From NCBI GenBank assembly GCA_030037525.1, contig JASHRC010000208.1, positions 1-57,856 on the forward strand: a stretch of DNA of 57,856 nt, given 5' to 3'. This DNA comes from Candidatus Acidiferrales bacterium. GTDB taxonomy: Bacteria; Acidobacteriota; Terriglobia; Acidiferrales; UBA7541. The position numbers and the translations under genes were made by a program. Shown piece by piece: positions 46,242-55,743 of the stretch; positions within the stretch are counted from its first letter, which is position 1, and every line of letters starts with the position of its first letter. The notes under the pieces were generated by a model. The model worked only from the letters and a program-made list of their open reading frames with translations, was not told the DNA's origin and did not search any database.

Positions 46242-47144
46242 GTGGCTTCTTTTCCCATGCAGGCCGTCGTCTCGCAAACAAATTTCTCGGCACTGAAGCT
46301 CCACGGACGCGGAAAGGTCCGCGATATCTACGAATTGCAAGACGACCTTCTGCTCATCGTGGCCACGGACCGGCTGTCGGCCTTCGATGTGGTCCTGCCC
46401 ACTCCGATTCCGGACAAGGGACGTGTACTGACCCAGCTTTCCGTGTTCTGGTTCAACTACCTCAACGACATCGTCAAGAATCACCTCATCGCCTCGAAAC
46501 ACTTTCCGACCATTCTGGAACGCTTCGACAGCGAGATCCGCGGGCGCGCCATGCTGGTTCGCCGGACCGAACCGATTCCCATTGAGTGCGTCGTCCGCGG
46601 CTACCTTTCCGGATCCGGCTGGAAGGAATACCAGAAGTCTGGAAGCGTTTGCGGAATTCACTTGCCTGCCGGCCTGTTGGAGTCTGATCGCCTGCCGGAG
46701 CCCGTTTTTACCCCTTCGACCAAAGCCACCAGTGGCCACGACGAGAACATCGCGTTCGATGAAGTCGTCTCCCGGATCGGAGGGCCGCTCGCCGAGCGTT
46801 TGCGCGAAGTGAGCCTAAAGCTCTACCGACTGGCGGCCGAGCACGCTTCGGCGCGCGGGATCATCGTGGCGGATACCAAATTCGAATTCGGCCTTCTGAA
46901 CGGAGAGCTGGTCTGGATTGACGAGGCTCTTACACCGGATTCATCGCGATTCTGGCCGGCCGACAAATACTTGCCTGGCCAGGCGCAGCCCTCATTCGAT
47001 AAGCAATACGTTCGCGATTACCTGGAACAGATCGGTTGGAACAAGCAACCACCGGCTCCGGCGCTTCCGCCCGAAGTGGTCATCGGCACGCAGCAAAAAT
47101 ATCGAGAAGCCTATCAGCGCATTACCGGCCACGCACTCGACTGA
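46242..47144 (+). CDS. purC: Phosphoribosylaminoimidazole-succinocarboxamide synthase
   Basis: The protein has 300 residues, the longer bacterial/fungal form. It ligates aspartate to CAIR with ATP in purine synthesis. Motifs are HGRGKVRDIYELQDDLLLIV, TDRLSAFDVVLPTPIPDKGR, IPIECVVRGYLSGSGWKEYQ, TPSTKATSGHDENIAFDE and DTKFEFGLLNGELVWIDEAL. Start GTG 46242 is used here; ATG 46257 five codons later is also possible. A small Fis-type gene follows 27 bp later on the same strand. Confidence 0.96.
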   Translation: MASFPMQAVVSQTNFSALKLHGRGKVRDIYELQDDLLLIVATDRLSAFDVVLPTPIPDKGRVLTQLSVFWFNYLNDIVKNHLIASKHFPTILERFDSEIRGRAMLVRRTEPIPIECVVRGYLSGSGWKEYQKSGSVCGIHLPAGLLESDRLPEPVFTPSTKATSGHDENIAFDEVVSRIGGPLAERLREVSLKLYRLAAEHASARGIIVADTKFEFGLLNGELVWIDEALTPDSSRFWPADKYLPGQAQPSFDKQYVRDYLEQIGWNKQPPAPALPPEVVIGTQQKYREAYQRITGHALD

Positions 47145-47171
47145 ACCCGAGCAGTTTGCGGAGGCCTCGAC

Positions 47172-47387
47172 GTGAAAGAGCAACTGGAATCGCTGGTCGG
47201 AATGATGGTGGAGCGCGGCATCCTTCTCGAAGAGGCTCTCACGGAGTTCGAGAAGAAATTCATCAAACGCGTGCTGGAGTACGCCAAGGGGAATCAATGC
47301 CGCGCCGCTAAGATTCTGGGAATTCACCGCAATACGCTGAGCCGCAAGATTTCCCGGTATCGCCTGGATTCGACGCGCCGGCGATAG
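47172..47387 (+). CDS. Small Fis-type DNA-binding protein
   Basis: The protein has 71 residues, from GTG 47172 seven bases after GGAGG. After a helical dimerisation stretch (EEALTEFEKKFIKRVLEYAK) comes a Fis-type helix-turn-helix at about 44-61 (RAAKILGIHRNTLSRKIS). This is the C-terminal domain known from NtrC-like activators and Fis, here standing alone. It may be a nucleoid or promoter-binding factor. It lies 27 bp behind purC and is probably cotranscribed with it. Confidence 0.88.
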   Translation: MKEQLESLVGMMVERGILLEEALTEFEKKFIKRVLEYAKGNQCRAAKILGIHRNTLSRKISRYRLDSTRRR

Positions 47388-47442
47388 CCGCTCGTTCGAA
47401 AGCAGCGGGCCGGTCATTTCAAAAATTCCCGATCGATTCGGA

Positions 47443-48795
47443 CTACTCGGACGGCTTACGGGTGGTCGGATGCCGCGCCCCGCCGCCCTTTTCTGCAGGG
47501 ATGATGCTCGGATCGACCTTCACCTGGTCCCAATGCAGAAGGAAAGGCGAGGGATCATAGCCCACCAGCGCGCCCGCAAAGCGGATCGGATCGTCCTTTT
47601 GGAACCGCGCCACATCCGGTTGCGCGACGTCCGGCGTGTTCCCGGGACCGGTCGTTGTTGCCGGGGGCGGCGGTGTGATCCAGACTTTCACGTCCATGTT
47701 CGCTGTCGTGGCATTTTGCATCTGGTCGGAGTTGTCGCTGGTGAAGACCATGAACTCGATGGTGTTCGGTGATTTCTGAATGTCCACAATCTTGCCGACC
47801 ACTTCGGGAAACTCGGCCCCGCAAATGGCCAGCCAGGTCATTTTGGCTTTGTCGCCCCCGGCCCCCAGATCATTGATCACCGAGATGATCGTGCTCGACG
47901 AGCTGATCTTGGTCAGATCGTCGTGGCTCGGAATCGTGTAGCTCGCGGGCCGGTCCGGTGAATTCATGGCCAGTTGCAGCAGTTCGCTCAACTGCGCATC
48001 CACCTGGCTGTCGCAACCGGGCTGTTCGTATTGCAGGATTCGGGTCCGCAGATAATCCTTGATCTTTGCGTCGTCGGTAACTTTCAGGTCGATGGCTCGG
48101 GCCAGCGCCCAGAAACCGTCGAGATACTGCGGGGGGCTCGCACTCACATAGGCCAGCCCCAGCCGATAGTAGGAAACCGGGTCTTTGGGGTTGATGGCCA
48201 GGGCCGCCTTGAAGCCCTCAATGGCCCCCGGATAATCCTTCAATTGAAGGCTCGCTTGGCCGGCAGCCGCCTGGAAATAGGCGATCAGGGGGTTGATCTG
48301 TTCGTCGGTGACATGCGAGTTCGGCAGCTTCTTGAGATCCGGCAGGAGCTTCACGCCCTGGAGCGCCAGATCCCGTTGCTTGGTCAGCTGATCGTTGTCG
48401 GGATGCGGATACACCAGCGAGAAAAGCTGAACATGGGCCTGAATTGCATTGACGCGGGCGGAAAGCTCAGCCTTATCGTCCAGGGCTACCAGCTTGTCCG
48501 CGTATTCCATGGCTTTCTGGTAGTTCTTCAGCTTGTAGTAAGCCTGCAAGTACATCTGGCAAATGTACTGCATCAACGTCGAGTTGGGATATTGCGCGAC
48601 GAATGCATCGAGCAGCTTGACCTGCGCTTGGGGGTCCTTCTCGCTCGCTGCAGCTTGCTCGGCGTTGTACTCAGGAAGCGTGTAGCTCGGCTGCCCCTGT
48701 TGGCCGGCCTGCTGCGCTGCTTTGACGGGCAGGGTCAACAAACAAAGGGCGGCTGCAACGGTTGCCACCTGATTCCGATAATTTCGTATGATCAC
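47443..48795 (-). CDS. Exported TPR-containing protein
   Basis: The protein has 450 residues from GTG 48795, eight bases after AGGAGG. A signal peptide ends at LPVKAAQQ. The first two thirds are helical repeats of TPR type (NYQKAMEYADKLVALDDKAE, QLKDYPGAIEGFKAALAINP, DPVSYYRLGLAYVSASPPQY). The C-terminal part is beta-rich (GKIVDIQKSPNTIEFMVFTS) and ends in a Pro/Thr-rich low-complexity tail. It probably sits in the periplasm as a scaffold. Specific role unknown. Confidence 0.82.
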   Translation of the reverse strand: MIIRNYRNQVATVAAALCLLTLPVKAAQQAGQQGQPSYTLPEYNAEQAAASEKDPQAQVKLLDAFVAQYPNSTLMQYICQMYLQAYYKLKNYQKAMEYADKLVALDDKAELSARVNAIQAHVQLFSLVYPHPDNDQLTKQRDLALQGVKLLPDLKKLPNSHVTDEQINPLIAYFQAAAGQASLQLKDYPGAIEGFKAALAINPKDPVSYYRLGLAYVSASPPQYLDGFWALARAIDLKVTDDAKIKDYLRTRILQYEQPGCDSQVDAQLSELLQLAMNSPDRPASYTIPSHDDLTKISSSSTIISVINDLGAGGDKAKMTWLAICGAEFPEVVGKIVDIQKSPNTIEFMVFTSDNSDQMQNATTANMDVKVWITPPPPATTTGPGNTPDVAQPDVARFQKDDPIRFAGALVGYDPSPFLLHWDQVKVDPSIIPAEKGGGARHPTTRKPSE

Positions 48796-49020
48796 TTGCC
48801 TGCCTCCTGAGCTACTTCTGGACTCCTGGCCAGCTTCGGGGCCACCCACAGCAGGACGACTGCGCGACAGAAAGAAATCGACGGGATTATAGGGAAACCC
48901 CCGTAGCCGCGCAAGCCAAACCTGCTTGTCTCCAGCAAGATGCCGGAGCGAGCAGCACTTCGAGCTGCATGATAAGATGTCGCCCCGACCTGACATGTCG
49001 CCTTGTTTTCACATCCGGTC

Positions 49021-49728
49021 ATGTCCGAAACTCCGCTAGCGGGCACGGTTTCCCTCATCACTGGGGCGAGCCGCGGAATCGGCTTGGCCATCGCGCACAC
49101 CGTTGGCCGCATGGGCTCGAAAGTGGCTATTTGCGCGCGCAATCCCGAGCGGCTTCGGGCGGCCGCTGCCGAACTTGGATTCCCCGTATTAGCGCTGCCA
49201 GCCGACGTGACTCGTTCGAGCGACGTCGGATTGCTTGTCGACGAGACCGAGCGATTGCTCGGTCCGGTCGACATTCTGGTCAACAACGCCGGAATCGGAC
49301 GTTTCGCTCCCGTCCAAGAGGCGACCGAGGCGGACTGGGATGCTGTCTTAGACACCAATCTGAAAGCCGTGTTCCTGCTGAGCAGGCTTGTCGCACCCGG
49401 CATGATTCGACGCCGGGGCGGTCACATCGTCAACATCGCCTCGCTCGCCGGGAAAAGCGCGTTTGCCGGCGGAGCGATCTATTGCGCGTCGAAATGGGGC
49501 CTGCTCGGGCTCACCCAATCGATGGCCGAAGACCTCCGTCCATTCGGGATTCGCGTCACGGCGATTTGCCCGGGCACGGTGGCCACCGAATTTTCTCCCC
49601 ACGGAGACAAGGACCCCCGCAAGATGTTGCAGCCGGAAGACGTCGCTCACGCGGTCGAAATGATCCTCACCGAGACTCCCGAAAGCTTTATCAGCGAAGT
49701 GCTTCTGCGACCCACGCAGAAGCCCTGA
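49021..49728 (+). CDS. Short-chain dehydrogenase/reductase
   Basis: The protein has 235 residues, from ATG 49021. Rossmann motif TGASRGIGLAIAHTVGR, structural NNAGIG, catalytic serine in VNIASLAGKSA and the Tyr-x3-Lys in IYCASKWGLLGL are all present. Start and length are normal for a classical SDR such as a 3-oxoacyl-ACP reductase-like enzyme. Substrate not predictable. It is the first of four plus-strand genes for pirin, DoxX and nitroreductase, with about 60 to 110 bp between neighbours. Confidence 0.9.
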   Translation: MSETPLAGTVSLITGASRGIGLAIAHTVGRMGSKVAICARNPERLRAAAAELGFPVLALPADVTRSSDVGLLVDETERLLGPVDILVNNAGIGRFAPVQEATEADWDAVLDTNLKAVFLLSRLVAPGMIRRRGGHIVNIASLAGKSAFAGGAIYCASKWGLLGLTQSMAEDLRPFGIRVTAICPGTVATEFSPHGDKDPRKMLQPEDVAHAVEMILTETPESFISEVLLRPTQKP

Positions 49729-49788
49729 CGGATCGGAATCTTCACCAGTTCCTTCGGCATCAAAGAGTTCGAACGCAGGAGATCCGTC

Positions 49789-50478
49789 ATGATCGAAATT
49801 CGCCCGTCCGAAGAGCGCGGCCACAGCCAGCTCCCCTGGTTGGACTCGCGTTTCACCTTTTCTTTCGACCGATACTACGATCCCAGGCACGTGCAATTCC
49901 GCTCTTTGCGGGTAATCAATGAAGACACGATCGCGCCCGGCGGCGGCTTTCCGACGCACCCTCATCGTGACATGGAGATTCTCACCTGGGTTCTCGGAGG
50001 CGCGCTCGAGCATCGCGATAGTACCGGCGCCACCGGCGTGATCCGCCCCGGCGAGTTGCAGCACATGACCGCCGGGCGCGGCGTCAGGCACAGCGAGTTC
50101 AATCCCTCGGCCAAGGACCCGACGCATCTGCTGCAAATTTGGATTTTGCCCGAGCGTCAGGGTCTGGATCCTTCCTACCAGCAACTCGCGTTCTCCGATG
50201 CCGAGCTGCGCGGCAAATTCAGTCTCGTCGCCGGTCGGCTGGCGCCGGTTCCGATCCGCCAGGACGCCAATCTTTTGATCGCCCGCCTCGACAAAGGCGC
50301 GAAAGCGGAGCACTCACTCGACGCCGGCCGCCATGGCTGGCTGCAAGTCGCGCGGGGCGCGGTGCGCCTGAACGGGACCGAGCTCGAAGCGGGCGACGGC
50401 GCCGCGATTTCCGACGAACGGGAAGTTCGTGTTGAGTCGCGCGAGCCATCGGAACTCCTGCTGTTCGACTTGGCCTGA
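49789..50478 (+). CDS. Pirin-family protein
   Basis: The protein has 229 residues, two cupin domains. The N-terminal metal site is in FPTHPHRDMEILTWVLGGAL and GRGVRHSEFNPS (His/His/His/Glu). The C-terminal cupin follows with AKAEHSLDAGRHGWLQVARG. Relatives such as YhaK bind Fe(II) and have quercetinase or redox-sensing activity. Placed between an SDR gene and DoxX and nitroreductase genes, it fits a quinone or oxidative-stress role. This role is inference. Confidence 0.9.
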   Translation: MIEIRPSEERGHSQLPWLDSRFTFSFDRYYDPRHVQFRSLRVINEDTIAPGGGFPTHPHRDMEILTWVLGGALEHRDSTGATGVIRPGELQHMTAGRGVRHSEFNPSAKDPTHLLQIWILPERQGLDPSYQQLAFSDAELRGKFSLVAGRLAPVPIRQDANLLIARLDKGAKAEHSLDAGRHGWLQVARGAVRLNGTELEAGDGAAISDEREVRVESREPSELLLFDLA

Positions 50479-50565
50479 ATCTCCCCCTCTCGCGCGGTTT
50501 GTGGTAGTTTGCACCTGGTTTGGACCTCGGCTGCCGTTTCAAAGGCAGCGCGGGAGGAGACATCC

Positions 50566-50985
50566 ATGGCGAACTCGTCGGGTGGGGTTGTGCCGCTCGT
50601 CGGTCGAATCCTGATCAGCATCGTTTTCATCTTGGGCGGAATCGGCAAAATCACGGGCTTCTCGATGGAAGAGGGAATGGTTGCAGCCAAGCATCTGCCA
50701 ATGCCTGCCGTGGCACTAGGCATTGCTCTGGTCGTCGAACTGGTGGGCGGCCTGGCGATTCTTTTGGGATTGTTCACACGTTTTACCGCCTGGATCCTGT
50801 TCCTCTATCTAATTCCTATCACATTTCTGTTTCACAATTTCTGGGCCTTCGGAGGAATGGACCGCATCGACCCCATGATTCATTTCGAAAAAAACCTGGC
50901 GATCATGGGTGGCCTCCTGGTCCTCGCGACGTATGGAGCCGGCGCGTATTCGATCGATTCGTCCCGCGCGGCAAAGCCTGCGTGA
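50566..50985 (+). CDS. DoxX-family membrane protein
   Basis: The protein has 139 residues, from ATG 50566 behind GGAGGAG. Four membrane helices begin LVGRILISIVFILGGIGKIT, with the family's PMPAVALGIALVVELVGGLA and a FHNFWAF segment. DoxX relatives act as small membrane redox or quinone-linked proteins, often beside pirin and nitroreductase genes as found here. Confidence 0.9.
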   Translation: MANSSGGVVPLVGRILISIVFILGGIGKITGFSMEEGMVAAKHLPMPAVALGIALVVELVGGLAILLGLFTRFTAWILFLYLIPITFLFHNFWAFGGMDRIDPMIHFEKNLAIMGGLLVLATYGAGAYSIDSSRAAKPA

Positions 50986-51095
50986 GGGCGACGGCATTCC
51001 CGTTTTTGTCCAGCGTCCAGCTGAATCTCGCGGCGCTCAACTCGCATCCCATTGCCGAGACCAGTCTTGGCAACGCCAATCCGAGGAGGAAGAAG

Positions 51096-51713
51096 ATGTC
51101 GGACCGTCATAGGCCGGCTCCAGCAGCAGTTCCGATCCATGAGCTGATCAGCCACCGCTGGAGTCCGCGCGCATTTGAATCGCGACCCGTGGAACCTGCT
51201 AAATTGCGCACGCTTTTCGAAGCAGCCCGCTGGGCTGCGTCTTCTTACAACGCCCAGCCTTGGTATTTCATCGTTGCCACCAAGGGCGATTCGGAGAACT
51301 TCCGGCGGGTGTTGGATTGCTTCGTCGAATTCAATCAGAACTGGGCAAAAAATGCCCCGGTCGTAGCGCTGAGCGTCGCCGGACACAAAATGACGCACGA
51401 TGGCTCGCGAAATCGCCACGCGTTTCATGATGTCGGGCAGGCCGCCGCGACGCTGGCTCTGCAAGCAACCGCGCTCGGGATCCAAGTTCATCAGATGGCA
51501 GGGATCCTTCCGGACAAGGCGCGGGAAATTTTCGGCATCCCTCCTGATTATGAAGCCGTCGCGGGCTTTGCCATCGGTTATCCGGGCGATCCGCTGACCT
51601 TGCCAGAAGGCCGGCTACGCGATAGCGAGATGGGCCCACGGCAGCGCAAGCCGGTTTCTTCCTTTGTCTTCACCGGGAAGTGGGGCCAGACCTCGCCCAT
51701 CGCGGCAAACTGA
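51096..51713 (+). CDS. Nitroreductase-family FMN protein
   Basis: The protein has 205 residues, from ATG 51096 behind GAGGAGGAAG. The FMN-binding N-terminal pattern is HRWSPRAFESRPVEPAKLRT and AARWAASSYNAQPWYFIVAT. The C-terminal loop has GFAIGYPGDP. It uses NAD(P)H to reduce nitro compounds or quinones in the cytoplasm. The upstream DoxX gene ends 110 bp away, so the genes are probably linked. Confidence 0.9.
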   Translation: MSDRHRPAPAAVPIHELISHRWSPRAFESRPVEPAKLRTLFEAARWAASSYNAQPWYFIVATKGDSENFRRVLDCFVEFNQNWAKNAPVVALSVAGHKMTHDGSRNRHAFHDVGQAAATLALQATALGIQVHQMAGILPDKAREIFGIPPDYEAVAGFAIGYPGDPLTLPEGRLRDSEMGPRQRKPVSSFVFTGKWGQTSPIAAN

Positions 51714-51961
51714 CGGAACTGTCGTCCAGGCGGCGAGCATGGTCATCCTGCGGCGGGCGCTTTTCCCCTGCCGAGGGTCCCTCCTTGGGCCTGCCTATAC
51801 TTCTTGCAGGCGCTGGTGCCCCCTGATACCCTCCCGTCCGATTTCTGCGGAAGCCAGAGCGTCGATTCCGGGGAGACGGTTCCCATCAAAAACGGCGCTC
51901 GAGCGCCCTTGCGAAGGATCGGAGAGACTTTTTTCCGGAAAGTTGAAGGAGGTGTGAGCCA

Positions 51962-52687
51962 ATGAGATTTGAAGCCTTACGACTCTTGCTGGCGGTGCTG
52001 CTGGGCTGCCCGGCGGGCGTTGCGTTCGCCCGAGGCGCCAACGACATGAATCACTCCGACACAGCCGCGAAAGATCTCGCGGCCGAGGTGGAAGCATTGA
52101 AGGTCGAAGTGGCGGCGCTAGAAAAGCAGGTCCAAAATGCGGAAGACTACGTGGCGATCTCGAATTTGCAAACGGCGTACGGCTACTATGTCGACAAGTG
52201 CCAGTGGGACGAAGCGGCCGACCTGTTCGCGAAGGACTCGACACTCGAGATCGGCCTGCGCGGCGTCTACGTGGGCCAGGACCGCGTGCGCGCCTATCTT
52301 CACAAGCTGCCCGAGCTGAAGTACGGGACGCTATTCAATCACATGCAGCTGCAGCCCAAAATCGATATCGCCGCCGATGGACGGACGGCCAAGGGGCGCT
52401 GGCGCGCAATCATGCAGGTGGGGGTTCTCCACCAGCGCGCCCAATGGGGCGACGCTGTGTACGAAAATGAATACGTGAAGGAAAATGGCATCTGGAAAAT
52501 CAAAAAGCTGCACGCCTACTTCACCTATTACGCGGACTACTACAAGGGCTGGGACCAGGGCGGCGATCCGCCGCCAGGACCGATCCCCGGCTTGCCCCCC
52601 GACGAGCCGCCCACGGAGACTTACAAGCTCTACCCGGATGTGTACGCCCCGCCGTACCACTACAAAAACCCCGTCACCGGGAGGTGA
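51962..52687 (+). CDS. Exported SnoaL/NTF2-like protein
   Basis: The protein has 241 residues, from ATG 51962 behind GGAGG. It has a signal peptide (LRLLLAVLLGCPAGVAFARG), a coiled-coil stretch with Glu/Ala/Val (EVEALKVEVAALEKQVQNAE) and an NTF2-like fold (LQTAYGYYVDKCQWDEAADL, FAKDSTLEIGLRGVYVGQDR). The tail is Pro/Tyr rich. These cone-shaped domains hold small ligands or catalyse isomerisations. Substrate unknown. It is convergent with sthA, 2 bp between the two stops. Confidence 0.82.
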   Translation: MRFEALRLLLAVLLGCPAGVAFARGANDMNHSDTAAKDLAAEVEALKVEVAALEKQVQNAEDYVAISNLQTAYGYYVDKCQWDEAADLFAKDSTLEIGLRGVYVGQDRVRAYLHKLPELKYGTLFNHMQLQPKIDIAADGRTAKGRWRAIMQVGVLHQRAQWGDAVYENEYVKENGIWKIKKLHAYFTYYADYYKGWDQGGDPPPGPIPGLPPDEPPTETYKLYPDVYAPPYHYKNPVTGR

Positions 52688-52689
52688 AA

Positions 52690-54093
52690 TTATCCCTGCC
52701 GGAGTTTGTGGCCTGAGAGATTGCCGAGGCCGTCGTAGGCGGCGTACTTGTACATCTCCGAGAGTGTCGGATAGTTGAAGACGAAATCGATGAACAGATC
52801 GATGGTCCCGCCCGATTCAAGGACCATCATTCCCAGGTGAACCAACTCCGTGGCGCTTTCGCCGATGATGTGGACGCCGAGCAGCTGCCGGTCTTCGCGC
52901 CGAAACAGCAGCTTCAGCAACCCAGCCGAATCGCCGGTGATCATTCCACGAGCGTTGTTCGAGTAGCGCGCGCGACCCACTTCGTAGGAGATCCCCTTTT
53001 CCTTGCAGCTTTCCTCGGTTTCACCCACCGCGGAAATCTCCGGGATCGTGTACACGCCCATCGGCAGCATCGACGCGAGCCGCTGCTTATAGCTGAATCC
53101 GAACGCGTGGCACACCGCAACGCGACCCTGCTCCATCGAAGTCGAAGCCAGGGCGGGAAAACCGATCACGTCGCCGGCTGCGTAGATCGAAGGTACCGCC
53201 GTCTGATACGACTTGTTGACTTCGATGTAGCCGCGCGGATTGACAGCGAGCCCGGCCCGTTCCAGGCACAGCCGATCGACGGCGCCACGCCGCCCGGCGG
53301 CAAACAGCGCCGCTTCGGTTTCGATGACCTGGCCGGAGGGCAGCTCGATCCGTACCCCCTGCTGGGTCCGCGTGATGGGCCCCATCCGTTCGCCCAAATG
53401 GAATCGGACTCCCAGGCCCGAGAGCCGCTCGCGCAGCCGCTCGGAAAGCTCTCGATCCAAAAACGGCAAGACCCGGTCGCGCCCGTCGACGAGCGATACT
53501 TCCACGCCCAGCGCCGTGAAAATCGACGCATATTCGCATCCAATCACGCCACCGCCCACCACGGCCAGGCTGCGCGGAATCTGATCCATTCGCAGGATCG
53601 AGTCGGAATCGAAAACAGCCCGGTCATCGAAGGGGATTTCCGCTGGCCGGTGCGGACAGGATCCCGTGGCGATCAAGATCGCCTTGCCGCCCAGGTGCAG
53701 GACCTCTTTGTCGGTTCTGACCGCGACCGTCGTTCGATCCTCAAACGAAGCCGCCCCGGCGATCAGGTCCACCTGGTGGGCGGCCAAGTTTTCCCGGACT
53801 TTGGCTCGCTCCCTTTCGACCAGAACGTCCTTGCGGTGCATGAAATTGGCGACGGTCAGGCCTTCCCGGAGCGAATAGTCGATGCCATAAAGTCCCCGCT
53901 GCTTCAGGCCGGAAAAGTAGAGCGCCGATTCGCGCAAGATCTTGCTGGGCAGCGTGCCGGTGTTGATCGACGCGCCCCCGACTTGCGTGGCGTATTCCAC
54001 GACCGCGACCTTTTTCCCGAAATAGGCGGCTTGCGCCGCGCCTTTTTCGCCGGCCGGGCCCGAACCGATTACCACCAGATCGTATTGCCGCAC
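52690..54093 (-). CDS. sthA: Soluble pyridine nucleotide transhydrogenase
   Basis: The protein has 467 residues, an FAD-dependent flavoprotein. Its FAD site is LVVIGSGPAGEKGAAQAAYF and its NAD(P) site SLAVVGGGVIGCEYASIF, followed by the C-terminal dimer interface. The dithiol pair of related disulfide reductases is missing: the segment reads GGASINTGTLPSK with no cysteine. That is expected for SthA, which moves electrons between NADPH and NAD+ directly. It lies 17 bp downstream of the multiheme cytochrome gene, suggesting one operon. Confidence 0.93.
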   Translation of the reverse strand: MRQYDLVVIGSGPAGEKGAAQAAYFGKKVAVVEYATQVGGASINTGTLPSKILRESALYFSGLKQRGLYGIDYSLREGLTVANFMHRKDVLVERERAKVRENLAAHQVDLIAGAASFEDRTTVAVRTDKEVLHLGGKAILIATGSCPHRPAEIPFDDRAVFDSDSILRMDQIPRSLAVVGGGVIGCEYASIFTALGVEVSLVDGRDRVLPFLDRELSERLRERLSGLGVRFHLGERMGPITRTQQGVRIELPSGQVIETEAALFAAGRRGAVDRLCLERAGLAVNPRGYIEVNKSYQTAVPSIYAAGDVIGFPALASTSMEQGRVAVCHAFGFSYKQRLASMLPMGVYTIPEISAVGETEESCKEKGISYEVGRARYSNNARGMITGDSAGLLKLLFRREDRQLLGVHIIGESATELVHLGMMVLESGGTIDLFIDFVFNYPTLSEMYKYAAYDGLGNLSGHKLRQG

Positions 54094-54110
54094 TGTTTCT
54101 CCTTGGGGGC

Positions 54111-55469
54111 CTAGCGCACCAGCGCGTTCACACGCCGCATCTCGGCGGCGAAGCGCGCAGGATCATACGCGGACAGATTTTGCAGCTGATCGAACAGGCT
54201 GGTGATAGCCGCGCGCACTTCGGCTGAGTTGTTTAGGTTCTCGTTGCGGTCGCAGGCCACAAACAGCGACTGGAGCACCATGGCAGCCTGCGCGGCGGAC
54301 TGTTCGCCCCCGGAGGAGATCTCATCCGCATCGCCGGAAATTTTTTGCAGCAGGTGGAGCGCCAGCGCTCGATCGTAGTTTGCCGACCGCATCTTCGCGG
54401 CCAGTGCGTCGGCGGCCTGCGCCGCTCGGGTCGCGGTCGTGGCCACCTGATCACGATCCGGATCGAGCCGGCTCATCAGCTCGACCAGCTGCGCGATACC
54501 GCTATCCAGCTGCTCTGCATCGGCTCCGTCTAGCTCGTGCGCCACTTCGCGAAACACCGTATGGCGTGACGCGTTCCACGGCGGGTCGCCCGGACGCCTT
54601 CCCGGATATCCGCGCGCCTGCCGCCAGCTTTGCTCCGGCGGCGTGAGGCTGTGGTGGCAGGCCTCGCACTCGAGCTCCGAGTACTCGGGCCAGACTTTGC
54701 CGCGAGTGCGCGTGGCAAGCCACAGCAGCGATTGGCGCAGATGGACGGCTTCGCCGGCGGTCATCTCGCGCACGTCGTAGAGCGGATCGCCGCGCTCGGG
54801 GTCGAGCGGCGTGGCCGTCGCTTTCCAGTGGCGCGGCATGACGGCAGAAAAAGAATCCAGTTCGAATTGCAACATCGGATGGCCCGCTGCGATCATCTCG
54901 TGATCGACGTATTTTTCTTCCGAGCCGAGATGACAGCCCAGGCATGTCTCGGTGCGCTTGGTTATATCGCGCAGGTCGCACATTCCCAGGGCGACAGATT
55001 TTTCGTACGTGAAGCCCCGCTCGGTGTGCGGACCGAGCCATCCGGATGCGGGGCCGTGGCAGGTCTCACAGCTCACGCCCTCGCTCAGATCGAAACTCCG
55101 CGAGCGCTCCGCCGGCGGCGGGTCAAGCGAATGGCAGGCCAAGCAGCGCGCCGCCGTTTCGGCCTGGCCCAAATGAAGGATGCTCGCGATGCGCCGACCC
55201 AGCGTGCCCGTGAGTGCGTCGTACGCCTTTGAGTGCTTGTCCTGAACGATCCAGGTGCTGTACTCGTTTTGCAGCACGTCATTTTCCGTGCGGGGCAGGA
55301 CGCTGCCGTGGCAGCTGGTGGAGGCGCAGGAGCCGGGGCCGGTGTACTTGCCGACCGCCTCGGTTTGGCTTGCGCGCGTCTGTGCCGAAACACAGGAGCC
55401 GCATAACAGGCAGGCAAGCGCAAAGGCGCCGACCGGTCCCCAGGACCTCGTTTCCGCTCGTCTGTGCAT
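54111..55469 (-). CDS. Exported multiheme cytochrome c (c554-like)
   Basis: The protein has 452 residues from ATG 55469. The signal peptide contains ALACLLCGSC with a cysteine near the end, so a lipoprotein is possible. Four normal haem sites appear as CLACH, CETCH, CLGCH and CEACH, and an atypical C-x4-CH site (CASTSCHG) comes first. Their spacing resembles the cytochrome c554 group. After about residue 300 the sequence becomes helical without haem motifs. It probably moves electrons in the periplasm. It precedes sthA on the same strand. Confidence 0.88.
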   Translation of the reverse strand: MHRRAETRSWGPVGAFALACLLCGSCVSAQTRASQTEAVGKYTGPGSCASTSCHGSVLPRTENDVLQNEYSTWIVQDKHSKAYDALTGTLGRRIASILHLGQAETAARCLACHSLDPPPAERSRSFDLSEGVSCETCHGPASGWLGPHTERGFTYEKSVALGMCDLRDITKRTETCLGCHLGSEEKYVDHEMIAAGHPMLQFELDSFSAVMPRHWKATATPLDPERGDPLYDVREMTAGEAVHLRQSLLWLATRTRGKVWPEYSELECEACHHSLTPPEQSWRQARGYPGRRPGDPPWNASRHTVFREVAHELDGADAEQLDSGIAQLVELMSRLDPDRDQVATTATRAAQAADALAAKMRSANYDRALALHLLQKISGDADEISSGGEQSAAQAAMVLQSLFVACDRNENLNNSAEVRAAITSLFDQLQNLSAYDPARFAAEMRRVNALVR

Positions 55470-55743
55470 TTCTTTGGAGGAGTACTCTATCGCAAATTCA
55501 TGAATGAAAGCGTCATTTCCGGATCATAAATGCAAAGAAGCGCAAGGCCGGGCCGACCCTTGCGGCGCAGGGGGACGTCCGGATGGCGCTTCTGGCATTG
55601 TTCGAACCACGGCCCGGACGATCTGAGCCGGTGGACTTGCCAGCGCGGATTTGCTATATCACTGGAGACCGCGCGGCAGCATCACCGCGTTTGTTTCCAC
55701 CTTAGGATTTTTCGAGCGACCTCCCGGTGCGGGGAGATGGACG

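Noticed and set aside
52837..54114. 425-codon frame antisense to sthA
   Set aside because: sthA has complete FAD and NAD motifs; the opposite frame has none.
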